A stretch of 64,000 nucleotides of DNA from Liolophura sinensis (taxonomy: Eukaryota > Mollusca > Polyplacophora > Chitonida > Chitonidae): NCBI RefSeq assembly GCF_032854445.1, contig NC_088303.1, forward strand, positions 12,033,501-12,097,500, given 5' to 3'. The position numbers and the translations under genes were made by a program. Positions 1 through 61,593 of the stretch are shown here, one piece after another. The notes under the pieces were generated by a model. The model was not told where the DNA came from. It ran no database searches and was given only the letters and a program-made list of their open reading frames with translations. Every line of letters starts with the position of its first letter. Positions within the stretch are counted from its first letter, which is position 1.

Positions 1-265
1 TCAGAATTTACCCAAAGTTTTACAAAGACCTACCCAAAATGACCTAAAATTTCGCCCATGACTGAAGTTGCTCATTTTTCCAGATTCTGGGAGTTTTATT
101 TGATTTTTAAAAGATTCTTTGAGAGATTTTTGAAGATAGGATGATATCTTACTGGAAAAATGTAAATTTTAGCACCAGAAGTAATATCTCGTGACATTTA
201 TTTGCCTACAAAAATGCTTGTTTGTGGTCAAATTATTAGGTCATGTGGGGTCATATTTGTTGTTA
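1..265. repeat. Dispersed repeat family D1, copy 1
   Basis: About 230 bp similar to 14876-15108 and 31321-31560, all in the same orientation. Shared blocks include TGACCTAAAATTTCG, CTCATTTTTCCAGATTCTGG, AGGATGATATCTTACTGG and TTTTAGCACCAGAAGTA. No coding potential or tRNA-like head is seen. It may extend left of the window. Confidence 0.8.
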
Positions 266-624
266 AACCAATGCAGTGTTTCTCGATTTGTGGAAAACAT
301 TGTTAAATACGACGTTAATCCTCAAGCACGCACACACTCGATTTGTGAACAGTGGTAGCTGTCCACAATCTAATTTAATCTTTTTTATTTTTTCAGTGCT
401 TTAGTCTTCTGGCGCAATTACGCCAAAACAGTATTTAAATTATGGATGGATCTTTTGAGACATTCCTAAAAATTTTACAACCCATAAATGCATTTACGTC
501 AACATTTGCATTGTTGATGCAGTGTACTGGTGGCCAGAAGAAAAAAAAAAAAAAAAATCACATCAAGATTGAGTTGAATTTGACCAGTCTTGCCCATTTC
601 TGTATTGTAATGTTTCTCTTATAG
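1..624 (+). other. Calsyntenin intron (3' part)
   Basis: No coding sequence recognised. The first ~265 bases are copy 1 of an unclassified dispersed repeat also found near 14.9 kb and 31.4 kb. A poly-A run lies at 541-557. The intron ends with a normal TCTCTTATAG acceptor. Confidence 0.7.
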
Positions 625-879
625 CTGTGCCCCAAAGATGGAGAGCCAACTGCTGCACCATCAGTGGCTGATGTGAACTCGTACGTCATGGTTCTTTCAT
701 CTGAGGATCCAGTCATCTCCCTGTCAGCCTATGTCAACAGGGCTTGGTCAGTCGAGGATCTGGCTAAAGGACAGAAAATCTTCTCCACTGTGGAGCTGAA
801 GGCTACCCTGGAACCAGAAGAGGACATGGACAGCAAACTGGAGGAGTATGAAACCAAGAAGCTGAATGCAAAGTCGCTC
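625..879 (+). CDS. CLSTN: Calsyntenin exon (ectodomain)
   Basis: 85 codons, phase 0 at both ends. The acceptor is TCTTATAG just before 625; the donor GTAAGT starts at 880. It encodes an ectodomain stretch beginning LCPKDGEP and ending KLNAKSL. The frame is open throughout and the next exon continues it without adjustment. Confidence 0.85.
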
Positions 880-3800
880 GTAAGTAGTCAAGGTTTCTAA
901 AAGTCTTCACAAAATAGAGAACAGAGAAAATTGGTAGTGAAGACATCATTACTCGTGTCTGTATCAGTATCAGATGACATGCAAATGGCTGTTTAGTCCT
1001 TTCAGAATGGTGTTCAATACCATAAATAAACAACTTTTGGATCTACATAATTTAATTGACCTTGAATGCTTTGTCTTGAAAACCCGAAGTTTAAAATACT
1101 GAAAATTGAAACTGATGGTGTAATCTAATGATCCGGTAAGTAGACGTTTTCGTAGAAGTCCTCCAGGATTGTTCGTGTACCAACCTCTTCATGGTTTGGT
1201 TATCCTTGGCAATTGTCTAACATGTAGCAGTAAATACTTTTGTAAGAATTTGAACTCCAGTCTTCTGTTGAAATGTTCTCTTTAGAGTCTACAAGTTACA
1301 AGTCTGAAGATCCTTTTCTCCTGGACAAATGTACAATCCGTGCGGATCCACCCATGAACCTCAAGGTGGAGCGGCTGACCTTCCCCAATAACCTGATGGA
1401 CATGCTGAGTATGACAGAGCAACAGAAGATGGACAGCACAGAGACGAATGAGGGCGTTGTAATAACAGGTGGGGCTTCTTTCACAGAATCGTTTTCTTGG
1501 TGGTTTTCCCCGGACATTGTTAAGTTTAGACTCCTCTTCAATTTCGCCTTACTATACCCTCCTTATTCCTACTTTTGAAGATAGAATGCTTCCATTGACC
1601 AGTTCATTATGTGTTTTAATTTGTCCTGGAGCCTCTCATCAGTACAGTCCCTGTGACCCTCTTCAAGACCAGCTGATACTGGCTTCCTTCTGGCTGTACG
1701 TGGTAAGGTCTGTCAGTAACCTGCGGATGGTCATGGGTTTCCCCCAGGCTCTGCCCAATTTCCTTCCAGCATAATGCTTTCCACCGTCGTATAAGTGAAA
1801 TATTCTTGAGTACGGCGCAAAACAAGTCAAATAAATAAATACATCGAATGACACATTTGGTGTGGTGTCGTAAATGTATCATTCAGGAATGAACTATTCA
1901 CTTACTGATGTTTTTGCCGTGAAACATTCTTGTCACTTTAGTCCTACAGCACTTTGCCATTTTTCTTCCCTCAAGTATAACATGTTGCTGTCTGTGTTTT
2001 TTTAGGCCTGAACAAGATTGAGCACTATGAGTTAGTTCTAAGAGAGATCCACTATTACCATGAAGACGCTGACAAACTGTCAACGCGACATTTCTACGTC
2101 AAATGTTCCACACAGGATGATCGGTTCACAAGCAACGAACTCAAAATGACGGTAACTGTTCATTTGTCTGCTCCATAATTTAACTTTTATTGGAAGGGGT
2201 GGGTGGGGCAAGGGGAGGTGTTACAGGACTTCTGAGGTCAAATTTGACATCATCCGCATCACGATTCCTGGATCAAGGAACATAATTGTAATTGTAATTC
2301 CTAGCAAAGTTTTTTTTGCTGTCTTGTGACTTCTTAGACCACCAGCTACTTCTCAACCTCCTACTGTTTTCCCATCCCTGAGTGCCCCATTGGGGAAATT
2401 CTCCTCCCACAGCATTAAACTTACGAAATATTAGTAATTAAACTTGTCAACATACTACCTGTATAGACAAATTAAATATGTATTCTGCCAGGTTTGTTCA
2501 GTGTGGGAAATTCCTATGTGTTTAGATATTTGACAACTTAGGAACGTTAATGTAACGAACTTATAATTTTCATGATATTTATGGGGTACTATTTATCCCA
2601 AAAAAATTTTACAGATAGAACTCTGTTTAGTCACTAATTATGACAGATTGAGTTTCGTAATATCAGAGTTGATCCATGTGCAAAATCAGTTTAAATATAC
2701 ATTTTTCCCATAACAAAAATTTATATTCAGTGAGAATATCTTCAGACATTGTAGCATGGTAAATATTGGGATTCAGTCGTTGTACTGCCATGTTAAATAC
2801 ACAACATTGTCCTGTGTACGCTTAAAGTAAAGCCAACAAGGGTAACATCATATTAACAGTACGCATGCTTTTAAAACTGTAAAGGGTAAAAAGTGTCACA
2901 GCTGACATTTGGTTTGGAAAATTGCCATCTGGGGCTTTCATATTATAAATTAAGATAGGAATAAAGTTGTTTACTTTGGTTTGTATGGGATTTGCCCCCG
3001 TGTTGTCTGTCCAGATATGAAGAGATCTGTCTACTGAAGGCTTGTTACAGACAGGGCCAGCTTGGCAACACTGGACGTCACCAGGTTGTGCAGAGGCTGC
3101 ATTGTGTTGTTGTGAACCCTTTGTGGTGTTTATCTAGCCCTATCTCTTTATCTGTTCTAACAGCTCATGTGCTTAGCTTAGTCAGTGTGGTGGTCCCAGG
3201 GAGAATAGGACCATACTGAATCACAGCTTGACCTTTGTCCTATTCTGTCAGCTACACATTTATCAAAGCTAAGAATGCATGTTGTCTTTAGTGATCAGCA
3301 GAGATTTATCTATCTACAGTCACATGCGCATATATATTTAGCTGACAGTTATAACTGTGTATGTGGCTGCTTGTCATACATATACCTGTTCAGTGACAGA
3401 GTGGACTCAAACCTATGTGAACTGCACTGTCTCAAACTTTAAGGACTAGGATACTTTGCTGAATTGAGATTTCTGCTATAGAGTATCGCATGCAATACTG
3501 TCTTCGGATGATTCAGAAAGATAACTGCTTCCAAAGAATTCAGAACGGTGCTAAATTAGGACTGTAAAGACAAGTAACTTCAACAGAGGACAGATTTTGT
3601 ATTGCTTTGGTCGGGATTTAATCGCCAACCTGAACAAGGTGCACCTGTAAACATTGGGCGAGTTTGACCTTTCCTCTGCAGGACTTACGACAGCCTGTTG
3701 GTGACCATCACAGACATGTCAAGAGCTGTAGGTCTTATGAGGTTATGTCTGTGTGTGGCTGTCCTGTATGGTCAGTGTACAATGTCTGTCTCCTTCCCTC

Positions 3801-5080
3801 AGATCTCTGCCATCCATGAGGAGAAGATCGCCCCTGTACACGTCGCTCATGCCATGAAGGCTGAATCCGTAGAAGTCGCCCGTGCCAGTGTGGCCCATAA
3901 CCCAGTCCACGCCCTAACAGCAGCGGCTGCACCCAGTAAGTATCTGTTTGACAAGTAAGAAATATTTGGGTATTGCATTCTTCTTGTTATTAGTGAATTG
4001 CAGACTTAACATACATGCTCCAAGTCGGGTAGTGCTATAGATACTCCTTGTAGATAATCCTGCAGGTCATGGGCAAAACCCGAGCTGTGACCAGTTTCCA
4101 CCCACCATATTGCTGGCCGCCATTGTATAAGTGAATATTCTGGAATAAGGAGTAAAACACCAATGGAATATACTCCTGCTGGTTTGTGGTTAAAAATGTT
4201 TCTGGTTATCGTTAGTAACTATGGACCGTTGCCCTTCAGTTAAAGGAATCAAGAAATGAGCAAACAGGGTGTAGTGCCAAATTGACCTATATTTCAGCCT
4301 TGTTTTCAGGTAATGTATAGAAGCTCTCGTGTCTGCTGAAAATGCATGCCATGTGATATGATACTTCTGTTTTCTGAAATATACATGTATATGGCTGAAA
4401 TATTGCCGATGTGACGTTAAGCCATAATCATTCATTCATTCTCTTTTCAGGTATGGGTATGGTGGCCATCATTGTGGTCTGTGTTGGCTTTCTCTTGTTC
4501 ATGATCATCCTGGGTGTGATAAGGATTCGTGCTGCCCACAACCGTACCCGTGTGGTTACTGTGGATGAGAGGCAGGAGGAGATGGAGTGGGATAACACTG
4601 CCCTCAATATCACGGTCAACCCGCTGGAGCAGGAAGTTCTCCTCCCTCAACAGGTACACACACAGTTATCACACCACAGTGTGCGGAAGCTCTGAATGTA
4701 AAGCTCATATAATAATAGATAATTCTTAAATTGAGGAAAGCAAATCATCCAAAAGTAGCTTTAAATAGTGAATTTTGCAGCTGTAAAATCTACATTCAGA
4801 ATAAAAAAATATGAAAGGGGAAGAGGAAAACATGGTTAATATTCCAGGGCATACTTGGTCTTTACCAGAGATCTTTTCACTTGGATATGTTTGCTTTCTC
4901 CCCTGACAGAATATAGAGTATGACAGAGATGTGGAGGTGATGCACAACCTGAGAGATGATGAGGACGACAGCGATGATGACGGAAGTAGTTTTCATGATG
5001 ATTTAGAAAGCTCTGAGGAAGAGGCAGAGAAAGTGAAAGATCGTGATTTAGAGTGGGATGACTCCACACTGTCTTTTTAA
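625..5080 (+). CDS. CLSTN: Calsyntenin, 3' part of gene (six coding exons, 5' end outside window)
   Basis: Spliced coding segments 625-879, 1288-1468, 2006-2151, 3803-3935, 4451-4653 and 4910-5080 join in frame to 362 codons plus a TAA stop. Calsyntenins are type I postsynaptic/Golgi membrane proteins that link cargo vesicles to kinesin-1 and bind X11/Mint adaptors. Visible here are the membrane-proximal ectodomain, one hydrophobic helix (GMVAIIVVCVGFLLFMIILG) followed by a basic stop-transfer RIRAAHNR, an ITVNPLE segment matching the family's NP-motif region, an acidic Asp/Glu run, and the C-terminal WDDSTLSF that ends calsyntenins. Two W-acidic kinesin-light-chain motifs are present; the first reads MEWDNTAL rather than WDDS. 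The cadherin repeats and LNS domain must lie left of position 1. It converges on the transporter gene downstream. Family assignment is secure; which vertebrate paralogue is closest cannot be decided here. Confidence 0.93.
1288..1468 (+). CDS. CLSTN: Calsyntenin exon (ectodomain)
   Basis: Starts after TTTAGAG (the second AG keeps phase 0) and ends one base into a glycine codon before GTGGGG. It encodes STSYKSEDPF through NEGVVITG. Choosing the AG two bases upstream would break the frame, which decides the start. Confidence 0.82.
1629..1846 (+). mobile_element. tRNA-headed SINE, degraded copy
   Basis: Plus-oriented copy lacking the first part of the tRNA head. It carries the body (GGTCTGTCAGTAACCTGCGG, GGTTTCCCCCAGGCTCTGCC) and the tail GTATAAGTGAAATATTCTTG followed by AAATAAATAAATA. 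It lies in a calsyntenin intron. Confidence 0.8.
2006..2151 (+). CDS. CLSTN: Calsyntenin exon (ectodomain)
   Basis: The acceptor TTTTTTTAG precedes 2006 and the donor GTAACT starts at 2152. The split glycine is completed by GC. It encodes GLNKIEHYELVLREIHYYH and onward; the HYELVLR block is well conserved in calsyntenins shortly before the membrane. Confidence 0.88.
2152..3802 (+). other. Calsyntenin intron, no feature recognised
   Basis: AT-rich, with scattered open frames no longer than chance. The frame 3698-3802 is open into the next exon but lacks any calsyntenin counterpart, and the flanking exons join perfectly without it. Confidence 0.6.
3803..3935 (+). CDS. CLSTN: Calsyntenin exon (juxtamembrane)
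   Basis: The acceptor is TTCCCTCAG and the donor GTAAGT starts at 3936. It encodes ISAIHEEKIAPVHVAHAM onward to an Ala-rich AAAAP just before the membrane. It ends in phase 1 and is completed by GT of the next exon. Confidence 0.86.
4051..4165 (+). mobile_element. SINE body/tail fragment
   Basis: Diverged copy of the same SINE: GGTCATGGGCAAAACCCGAG, TTTCCACCCACCATATTGC and GTATAAGTGAATATTCTGG, ending in GTAAAACACCAATGG. The tRNA head is missing. Confidence 0.65.
4451..4653 (+). CDS. CLSTN: Calsyntenin exon (transmembrane helix and proximal cytoplasmic tail)
   Basis: The acceptor is CTTTTCAG and the donor GTACAC starts at 4654. It holds the single membrane span, the basic RIRAAHNR anchor, the first W-acidic motif MEWDNTALNI and the ITVNPLEQ segment. 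In vertebrate calsyntenins the first kinesin motif reads WDDS; here Asp-Ser is replaced by Asn-Thr. Confidence 0.92.
4910..5080 (+). CDS. CLSTN: Calsyntenin terminal coding exon (acidic tail, stop)
   Basis: The acceptor CCCTGACAG precedes 4910. It encodes an acidic Asp/Glu/Ser-rich tail and ends LEWDDSTLSF followed by TAA (5078-5080). The last ten residues are nearly the vertebrate calsyntenin C terminus and form the canonical kinesin-light-chain binding W-acidic motif. Confidence 0.93.
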   Translation, partial: NIEYDRDVEVMHNLRDDEDDSDDDGSSFHDDLESSEEEAEKVKDRDLEWDDSTLSF

Positions 5081-7540
5081 GGTCACCAATTAGTGGAGTG
5101 TGAATCAAGTGCTTGGACGAGATTGTTAATTATTCCAATTTGCATTTCGAGGGTAAGAAGCCCAGTTGGAACTTCACAAAGGAATTGACCAACACAATTT
5201 TTTTTTAAATGCATTTTTGAGATGAGCGCCTGTTTAGTAGGGAACTTGAGTGCTGTATGACTTGTGCTGATCTTTTGCTTAATCAACTGGGGACTGTATC
5301 CAGTTGGGATTTAATGTTCAACCCAGACAACTGCTCCAGAACTCGTGGTATGGACTGGTGGAAACAGTAGAAGGGAAGGCGCAATAAAAAATGGTTTTAG
5401 CTCATTGGAACATGGTCAGAGCGCTTGTCATCCATGTAGCACTAGCTCTACATCACACAACCATCATCTGCTCTTTAGCCACACTGTCATGTCAGGCTGA
5501 CACATGGCTGCTCTGTTCTTTGTGGTATCTAGACCAGTTGATGAGGAACTGACACTTTCACACACTGCTGGAGTTAGTCCTCCTGAGGGCTAGAACCTCA
5601 CCAGTTGTATCTATAAACACCTATAGACCCCTCTCTTCTTCATGTAGCAAGGGTATGGGGGGTCTTCAATAGATTCATAATGGTGTTACCCACGTTTATT
5701 TACTTTTTAACAATAAGAATGCTGCCAAAGAGTGGCTGTTGATTTGTGTGTTAATGACTGTTTCTGTTGGGATGGGGTGTGAAGGGTTGGGATAGGGTGT
5801 TGTTTGGTTTCTAACATTCCATGGATCTCTGGAATGTCAGATTGCCACCTATACCTATTACATGTGAAATTTACATACTTATATACACATATACATGGTT
5901 TAGTGATGTTAGGGTGGAAAATATATATATACATATATGTACATGTATGGAAAAATGCAGGTCATTTAGCACAAGTTGTTGCATTTGATTATCACTGATA
6001 GTTGCATCCTTGAGTGTTCGTAGTGAGGTTAGTCTTTAGGCATACCTTTTTAACAGCAATCACCCTAGCTGCTTTAAGATTTGAGAACGTCAATTTTAGA
6101 CTTGTTTTGTTAAGGGGGACAAAACTCATGCTGCACTATATGATATTGGGTTGGGGGTCCTGATACTGAACTGTACATTTTGACAGTTATTTTAGACCAT
6201 TTGATGTGTTGGCCAACATTTATTCCATCATTTTGTCTTGCATTGTAAGTATTTTGCCTTTCTAGATAAATGCCATGATGTCAGTTTTTCCAGTTGTGGT
6301 CTATTATGTCTAATGTGTATATAGATATATATGTATGGTTCTGTCTCCAAATTTTACTGTGAAACTTACACGTCCCAAAAACACTGTCCTGTCGTGAAAC
6401 ACTCTTTCAGGAGTCCACTTTTTCCAGCCAGGTTTGATCTCTCGTTTTTTTCTTTTAAATTTGTTTTAACGTATAAAAAAAACCAAATACCAGCAGTTGA
6501 AAACTCCATTTTATGTACTCTGAACTGAATCCAGTTTTCCTCTGCCCCAACCCTACCTTTGTTACACATGTGGTACCATCCTGGAAGAGGAGCTCAGTAA
6601 CAGATCCAGTCATGACACATGTCACACTTCTGAATATGTCACGTCTAGATTGTCTGGAATTCACCCAAGGGTGTGGAAGCTGGCGGTAGAGACACTTATC
6701 ACCAGATGCTTCAATCAAAATCATGAGACCATAAAAAATATAATAAAAAAACCAACCTCTGATTTTGTGTTAAACTATTTTTAGACATTTTACCTGCTGG
6801 AAACAGTGATGTAATATGTTTAGTGTAGGGCGATTGCTGTTTAGCTTGGTGAGTGATTTACTTTACAGACTACATGAAGATTGTAGGCCAGAGAATGTTA
6901 GTGTCTGTGTAACTTTTCCAAAGATGTTCATGTAAGTTTCTTTGTCAAGTGTGGCTAGTTTTGTGTCCAAGTTAATGGTACCTGTACTAAGATGTACACA
7001 GTATGTTATCATCTTGGTGAAATGTTTCGGTCATGTAAATGTGATTGTTGTAGTTCAATTCTTATCGTACATTAAACTCTGAACAGTTCAGAGATTCGGA
7101 TTTGACAACAATTTTAATTTCTAATGTTTATACCGCCCTCTTGTTTACAACCCTCATCACCAGTTTATCATTAATAAATCCCCTGTAGGTTTTCTTTAAC
7201 ATTTTGTTAAAGTTTAGGTGACTAAATACTTTGATTTCTTGGTTCGTCTAATCTCCCTTCTTTCTAAGTTCAGATCCCTCTTCATTTAAAATAATTGTAT
7301 GACTTTTTTTTTTTTTTTTTTAAACCTTTTATGTTTTCGGCATTTAAGTTATAAAGCATTGTGATTATGACTTGGTTGATTTGATAACCTTTGTGACTAC
7401 CATTCATTGTCATATGTTAGGCTTTCCTCAAACGATGTAAAAATTTCTTCTTTTATAAACTGTAAATTTAAAAGGGGAATATTTAGTTCAGTTTTGTTTT
7501 GTCTTCCTGTTAATAAAACACCATAAATATAATCTGTCTT
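5081..7540 (+). other. Probable calsyntenin 3' UTR
   Basis: Non-coding, T-rich downstream of the stop at 5080. Candidate AATAAA signals occur at 5383, 7173 and 7512; the true 3' end cannot be fixed from sequence. No other gene is seen. A (TA)n tract lies near 5917-5935. Confidence 0.5.
7512..7517 (+). promoter_or_regulatory. Candidate polyadenylation signal (calsyntenin)
   Basis: AATAAA followed about 20-40 bases later by a T-rich stretch (TATTTTTTTTTTTC). It is the most distal of three AATAAA candidates downstream of the stop. Position-based inference only. Confidence 0.35.
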
Positions 7541-9974
7541 CTATTTTTTTTTTTCAAACTAGTTTCTTCTAAGGGTCAGACTTCTACATTTTAATGGACC
7601 TGCATGGAGTTCATTGAAGCTAATATGGTATACATATGGAGCTGTGTCTGCAAGGGTTAACTTGCGTGTCACATTTTGAAAAGTTTGGTGGTTTACACCT
7701 TGAGCGACCATTTGCAACTAGACTAGCACAGCTATTGTTTGATCATATATATATATGCCCAGATTGTTTTTCACATCAACCAATTGGAATCCTATTTACT
7801 GACCTGCGTTTTGCCTTTGTTGTCTTCAATTGTGTTGGCTAAGCATCACAATATCAGGTTTTGGTTCTGAAGTAATTACTCCCTTGTGCAAATAATAGAT
7901 TAAAAAGGCACAGTTAGCACACAAAGTGCAGAAATGACCTCATAAACTGCGTACAGGTAGATTGTGCGGCTTGTCAGGTGCCTGACGAATGGTGAAGCTC
8001 ATCTGTAGTCTGCTTACCTTGAGCAATGGCAATTAAAACTAAGTTTCATGAAACCAGCCCCTGGAGTGAAGTGCCAAACCCCAACCAAAGAAGCCGATAA
8101 AATGATACAGGAGTGTTAGACCATGATTGCTGGACTCTGACATGGCAACCACCAATCATGTTCACCTTGTGCATGGTGTACGTGATGTAGAAAGTACAAG
8201 TAACGGTACTTACCTAAAAAAAAGACTTATATTCATGTATGAGTGACCTTCTACACTACTCAAATGCAGTGGACATAAAATGTCCTATTTTATGTGGTGA
8301 ATTTGGACTACATACATATATATATATCTACTAGGCTGAAAACTTTATTACTGCCCTATATGTAACACATTTGTGAATTTATAATCGGTTGCTGTACACA
8401 TGCGGGTCATGTTATTTGGATATTTGCGTGCATGTTTCTTGGTTCTCGATGGCAATCTGGGACAGCATCGCTGAAAAAGAAACTACAGTTTGACAAAGGG
8501 TGACATCATAACTATCGTTTAACTGGGATAAAACTACACATGTATACATCAACCTGTGGACAAATGTGCAGATAATAGTCTCCCTAACTCCAACCTTGTA
8601 ACTACCTGTAACAAAACTCTTTCTCCTCTATATTTTGTGATTTGAAGTAGGCAGTTCATTCTTAGGGCAAAAGAAACTAGTGAGAAGTGATGATAGATAG
8701 CTCTGATCCAGTTAGCCACAAGTCTATAGGGAGAGCACCTGCTGCAGTGGTATCCAAAGGAAATTAAAAAAAGAGGGGCATATCAGAGTTCATGGGCTGC
8801 CCGATCCTAGATTGCCATGGAGACTTGTTATTTTAGAGATGGTAGTCTGAAGATTGAAGAGCCATGAAAGTGTCTTGCTCAGGAAAGAAAAAGTCTATCC
8901 CAGCACCTATGTCCAGATTGCCATGGACATACATTATATTCTTGAACCACCATTCAAAGGTAAAGCCATCAAGACACAGTGTTTAAAGGTGGAGAAAATG
9001 AAAAAAAGGTTCACATGAAAGAGTACAAAAAGTTATTCCTAAATATAGCCTTCAATATTTTTTCTGATTTTTCCTTACTGAGAAAGACACTCAAAAATAA
9101 TTTTTGTATGGTCGGTAATTGGGACCACCTATTGGTATTTATAGTCTTTGTTTAATAATGTCATAAATGAGGATGTAAAACAGGTTTAATAAATATTTTT
9201 GCATTAGAATTTGTTCTTTTCAGCTAACAAATGTATTAAACCTCAATTTGGATCATATTTATATTTTTAATGTGTTCATAAATATGATCATAATTTAGGT
9301 TAAATGCATATAAAATTTAGACATAAACAACAAATTTACGTTCAAATGAATTTAGTCGACAAGCATCACATCCTTATTTAGAACATTATTATGCAACAAT
9401 GATAAACACCAAAATTTGGTCCCAAATACCCACCATACAAAAATATTTTCAAATACCCTCTTCTCCTGATAAAAAATCCCCCAAAATATTAAAGATCCTA
9501 TTTGTAAATAATTTTTGACGCCCTTTTATCTGATTTTGGCATCATTTTTATGTTTCTTCTACTTTAAGGAGTAGAGTCATAAAAAAAAGACATGGTTATA
9601 AAAAAAATTGTGTGTTTGAATGGGTGGAGGGAGGTGGTGTTGAGGTTATTTGGTGCCTCGGGTCTAAAACAGCATGGAACCGTAAAACAAAGAAAAAAAT
9701 GTCAGTGCCTCAATCAAGTTTACAACACTCCACTACCAGCATGACAACTGGATGCGACACGAGACTGATATGCTTGCTTCATCATTATCACCACCAGGAG
9801 ACACAACCCAGGAATTACCTGCCTGTCCTCGCCGGTGGATTCCCTGGTATTGCTACTAATCAGCAAGACAGCACAACTGGAGAATGAAGTAGTTTCATGA
9901 TTTAAAAAATGATTTAAAACCACAGACCAGATTAAACAGATAAAGAGGGGGGAAAAAAAAAGCACACAGTTTCT
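7541..9974. other. Intergenic interval between convergent 3' ends
   Basis: AT-rich. I see no exon, RNA gene or recognisable repeat other than short A/T tracts and a (TA)n run near 7745-7755. Open frames here are short and lack family resemblance. Confidence 0.5.
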
Positions 9975-9990
9975 TGAAAAAAAAAAAAGC

Positions 9991-9996
9991 TTTATT
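9991..9996 (-). promoter_or_regulatory. Candidate polyadenylation signal (ABCC transporter)
   Basis: TTTATT on the plus strand, AATAAA on the minus strand, followed on the minus strand by GC then a long T run. It is isolated from the stop codon by about 2.6 kb, so nearer alternative signals are possible. Confidence 0.35.
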
Positions 9997-10891
9997 TGCA
10001 AACATTAGAACGTGTTCAGTTCAGGTAGTAAGCTGCTTGGTAAATTAAGAGTGACCCCTTTGAACATTTATGATTTAACAAGCTGTGCAAAAACAAATGT
10101 TTACAAAATATGCAATACTGCACACAAAATTTGTCAACACTATTTTAGCAAAATATAAAGATTACAACAAGTGGATACAATTTGAAATCTTTAACACAGA
10201 ATAGGGTATACATATACATGTGTATGTGTGTATTCCAGTTACACAATAAAGGCAAGATGACAACTACAATCCTAAGTAGCTACATGCACTAGTGAACATT
10301 GGTAAATAAATGAAAAACCTCAACACATTATTCTTTTCTTATTAAACATATATATTTTGATCTGTGTACCTTATGTTTACAATTAATACAGGAGCGTATA
10401 GGATTGAATATACATATCTAAAAGGTATACACACCTTAAAAAATGACCATAAAACTCAAAAACAAAAATGTATGGAATGTCAAACTACAAATTAAACTTG
10501 AGAGATTTATTTTTCCACAAATATCAGGCTAATGTTACACATTCACTTCCATAAACCATTATAAAATATAAGTGCTAGTAATCTGTTTGCTCTGTTTCTG
10601 GCAAGGTACATACTATCACATACTGGTATTAAGTCGAGCATACACATCTGATCGTCTTCTCTCATGATAAACACAATGGTACCAACAATGCTCCTGGACA
10701 TGGAGCTATAGACAGGTTACGCAATTTACTGTTGCATGTCTGTCACTAACGAATGTAATACAATATTAGATCAGTCTGAGTACATACACAGTACACTGGC
10801 CGAATCCTGTATTACTGTAAGTATAAGTACATGCCACTATGACATGTCTATATGATGGTCAAGATCATGTAAGAATGGGCATGGGCAAAGC

Positions 10892-10981
10892 AGGTACATG
10901 TAACTGATGTGGTACATGTAACTGATGCGGTACATGTAACTGATGCGGTACATGTAACTGATGCGGTACATGTAACTGATC
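10892..10981. repeat. 18-bp tandem repeat, five copies
   Basis: Unit GGTACATGTAACTGATGY repeated five times almost without change. Each unit carries the palindromic core TACATGTA. It lies in the presumed transporter 3' UTR. Confidence 0.95.
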
Positions 10982-12576
10982 CTGTTTATGCACATGTAGG
11001 ATAAAGAAATTAGTCGATTTAAATATTAAACTAAATTTGAAAAAAAAATACCATAATGTAGTAGAGAGAACGATTCAATGGGTTTTGACCTTTACAGATT
11101 TCTGAACAAGCAAGTCCTATCCACAATAGCACTTCACATCAAACAAATAGTGTTCTAAAACTCTCAACATATCCTGTAAAAAAACAATCAATTGAGAGGA
11201 AAAGTCACACAGATGAATAATTACAGCACTTCTTGAATTTCCCTTTCACAACCGTGTCTGACAAAGCTAACACCATTCTTACTACATAAAACTAATCATA
11301 AATCACCAATTTCTGTATTTTTTTTTTGCTTTTCTTCAGCTGATCTGAGGCACATTCAATCCCCCACTAATCCAGTCTCACATCCTATTGCATTCAATTG
11401 TAGAAGAACAGGCTAGGGCAATTAAGGGTACAATGATAAATACATTGTCTAACATTACTCAGAGATTACTAACTTTATGTTCACCATCAGTTTATAGCAA
11501 ATAAATATAAAAATTGAGTAAAGATTGTAGAAATGCTGAACATACTTAGGGTAAATAAATCCTCAATATTTGATCTTGACCAGTGATCTCATGTTCATAC
11601 AGACAAATGCAAAAATTTGTTCTCAGGAATATAAATATGCCAATATATCAGACAGAAAATTTGTTATATATGGATATGTGTATATGTAAGGAATTAGATC
11701 TTCATTAAAACAGTAGACAGGCACAAGTAAATATTGTCACGAATGCTGACCAATAATACTGGTCAATCAACAATGTATAAACACAGTCAGCGAAACAGTA
11801 TGTGGTCAATCACAAGAAATCTGCCGTTTTGTACCTGGTTATCATGGTTAAACAAAATATCAATGACTGTGCTATATATATATATAAACTAAGAAATACT
11901 GGATCTACTTTTATCAAAACTTGAAAGAACACAGCTGTATTTTCTTGATATATTGCTGTAATTGAATTGTATTTGGACAAAAACCCATCGACCTCGTGGC
12001 AGGTCAAAAATATTCAGTCAGACATACATGTATAGTTTTCACATCAAACCAGCTTGAAGAAATATCTGATGAAACGAGCATGATCACAACACAGGTAGAT
12101 AATTCAAGAAACATATACAGTTTGAGATGGGGTTATGTTTTTTTTTTTTTACAACACCTTTTTACTGACTGTTCATGCTTCCAGACTGGAACAAAAATAG
12201 ACACAGAGCTACATGCAACCACTGTTCACAATTAATCATACCTGCTTAGTTGGTAGAAACTAGAGAATAATCTGTTACTATGTTAAACATTTGAGCCACT
12301 GTACAGCAGTTAGCATTAAGGCCACGTGATTTTAGTGAATGCATAGGTGTGAATATAAAAGTAAACCCCAGCCTGCACACACAAACCCAACAAAAATAAC
12401 AGATTTTAACAAAAATGTTGCAATAAAAGCTGAAAATAAACAGAAAATACTGTTCAACCACTCTTTAGCAAACAACAATCACAACCCTTATGAACTGGGT
12501 TTGAAAATGCGGGGACAATCCAACTGCTGCAGGTGCATCTAATGCTGCCAAGTGAACACTGAAACTTCATGCCAAA

Positions 12577-61593
<49,017 letters not shown>

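Larger units (their letters stand above)
9975..12576 (-). other. Probable ABCC transporter 3' UTR
   Basis: Lies downstream of the transporter stop at 12577. A minus-strand AATAAA (9991-9996) sits near the far end and is the best candidate poly(A) signal, giving a UTR of about 2.6 kb. It contains an 18-bp tandem repeat at 10892-10981 and a (TA)n tract at 11873-11886. No coding exon is seen. Confidence 0.45.

Noticed and set aside
3698-3802. Upstream extension of the calsyntenin exon at 3803
   Set aside because: Open frame, but the TTCCCTCAG acceptor at 3802 joins exactly to the previous exon (ELKMT|ISAIHEE); the extension has no calsyntenin counterpart.
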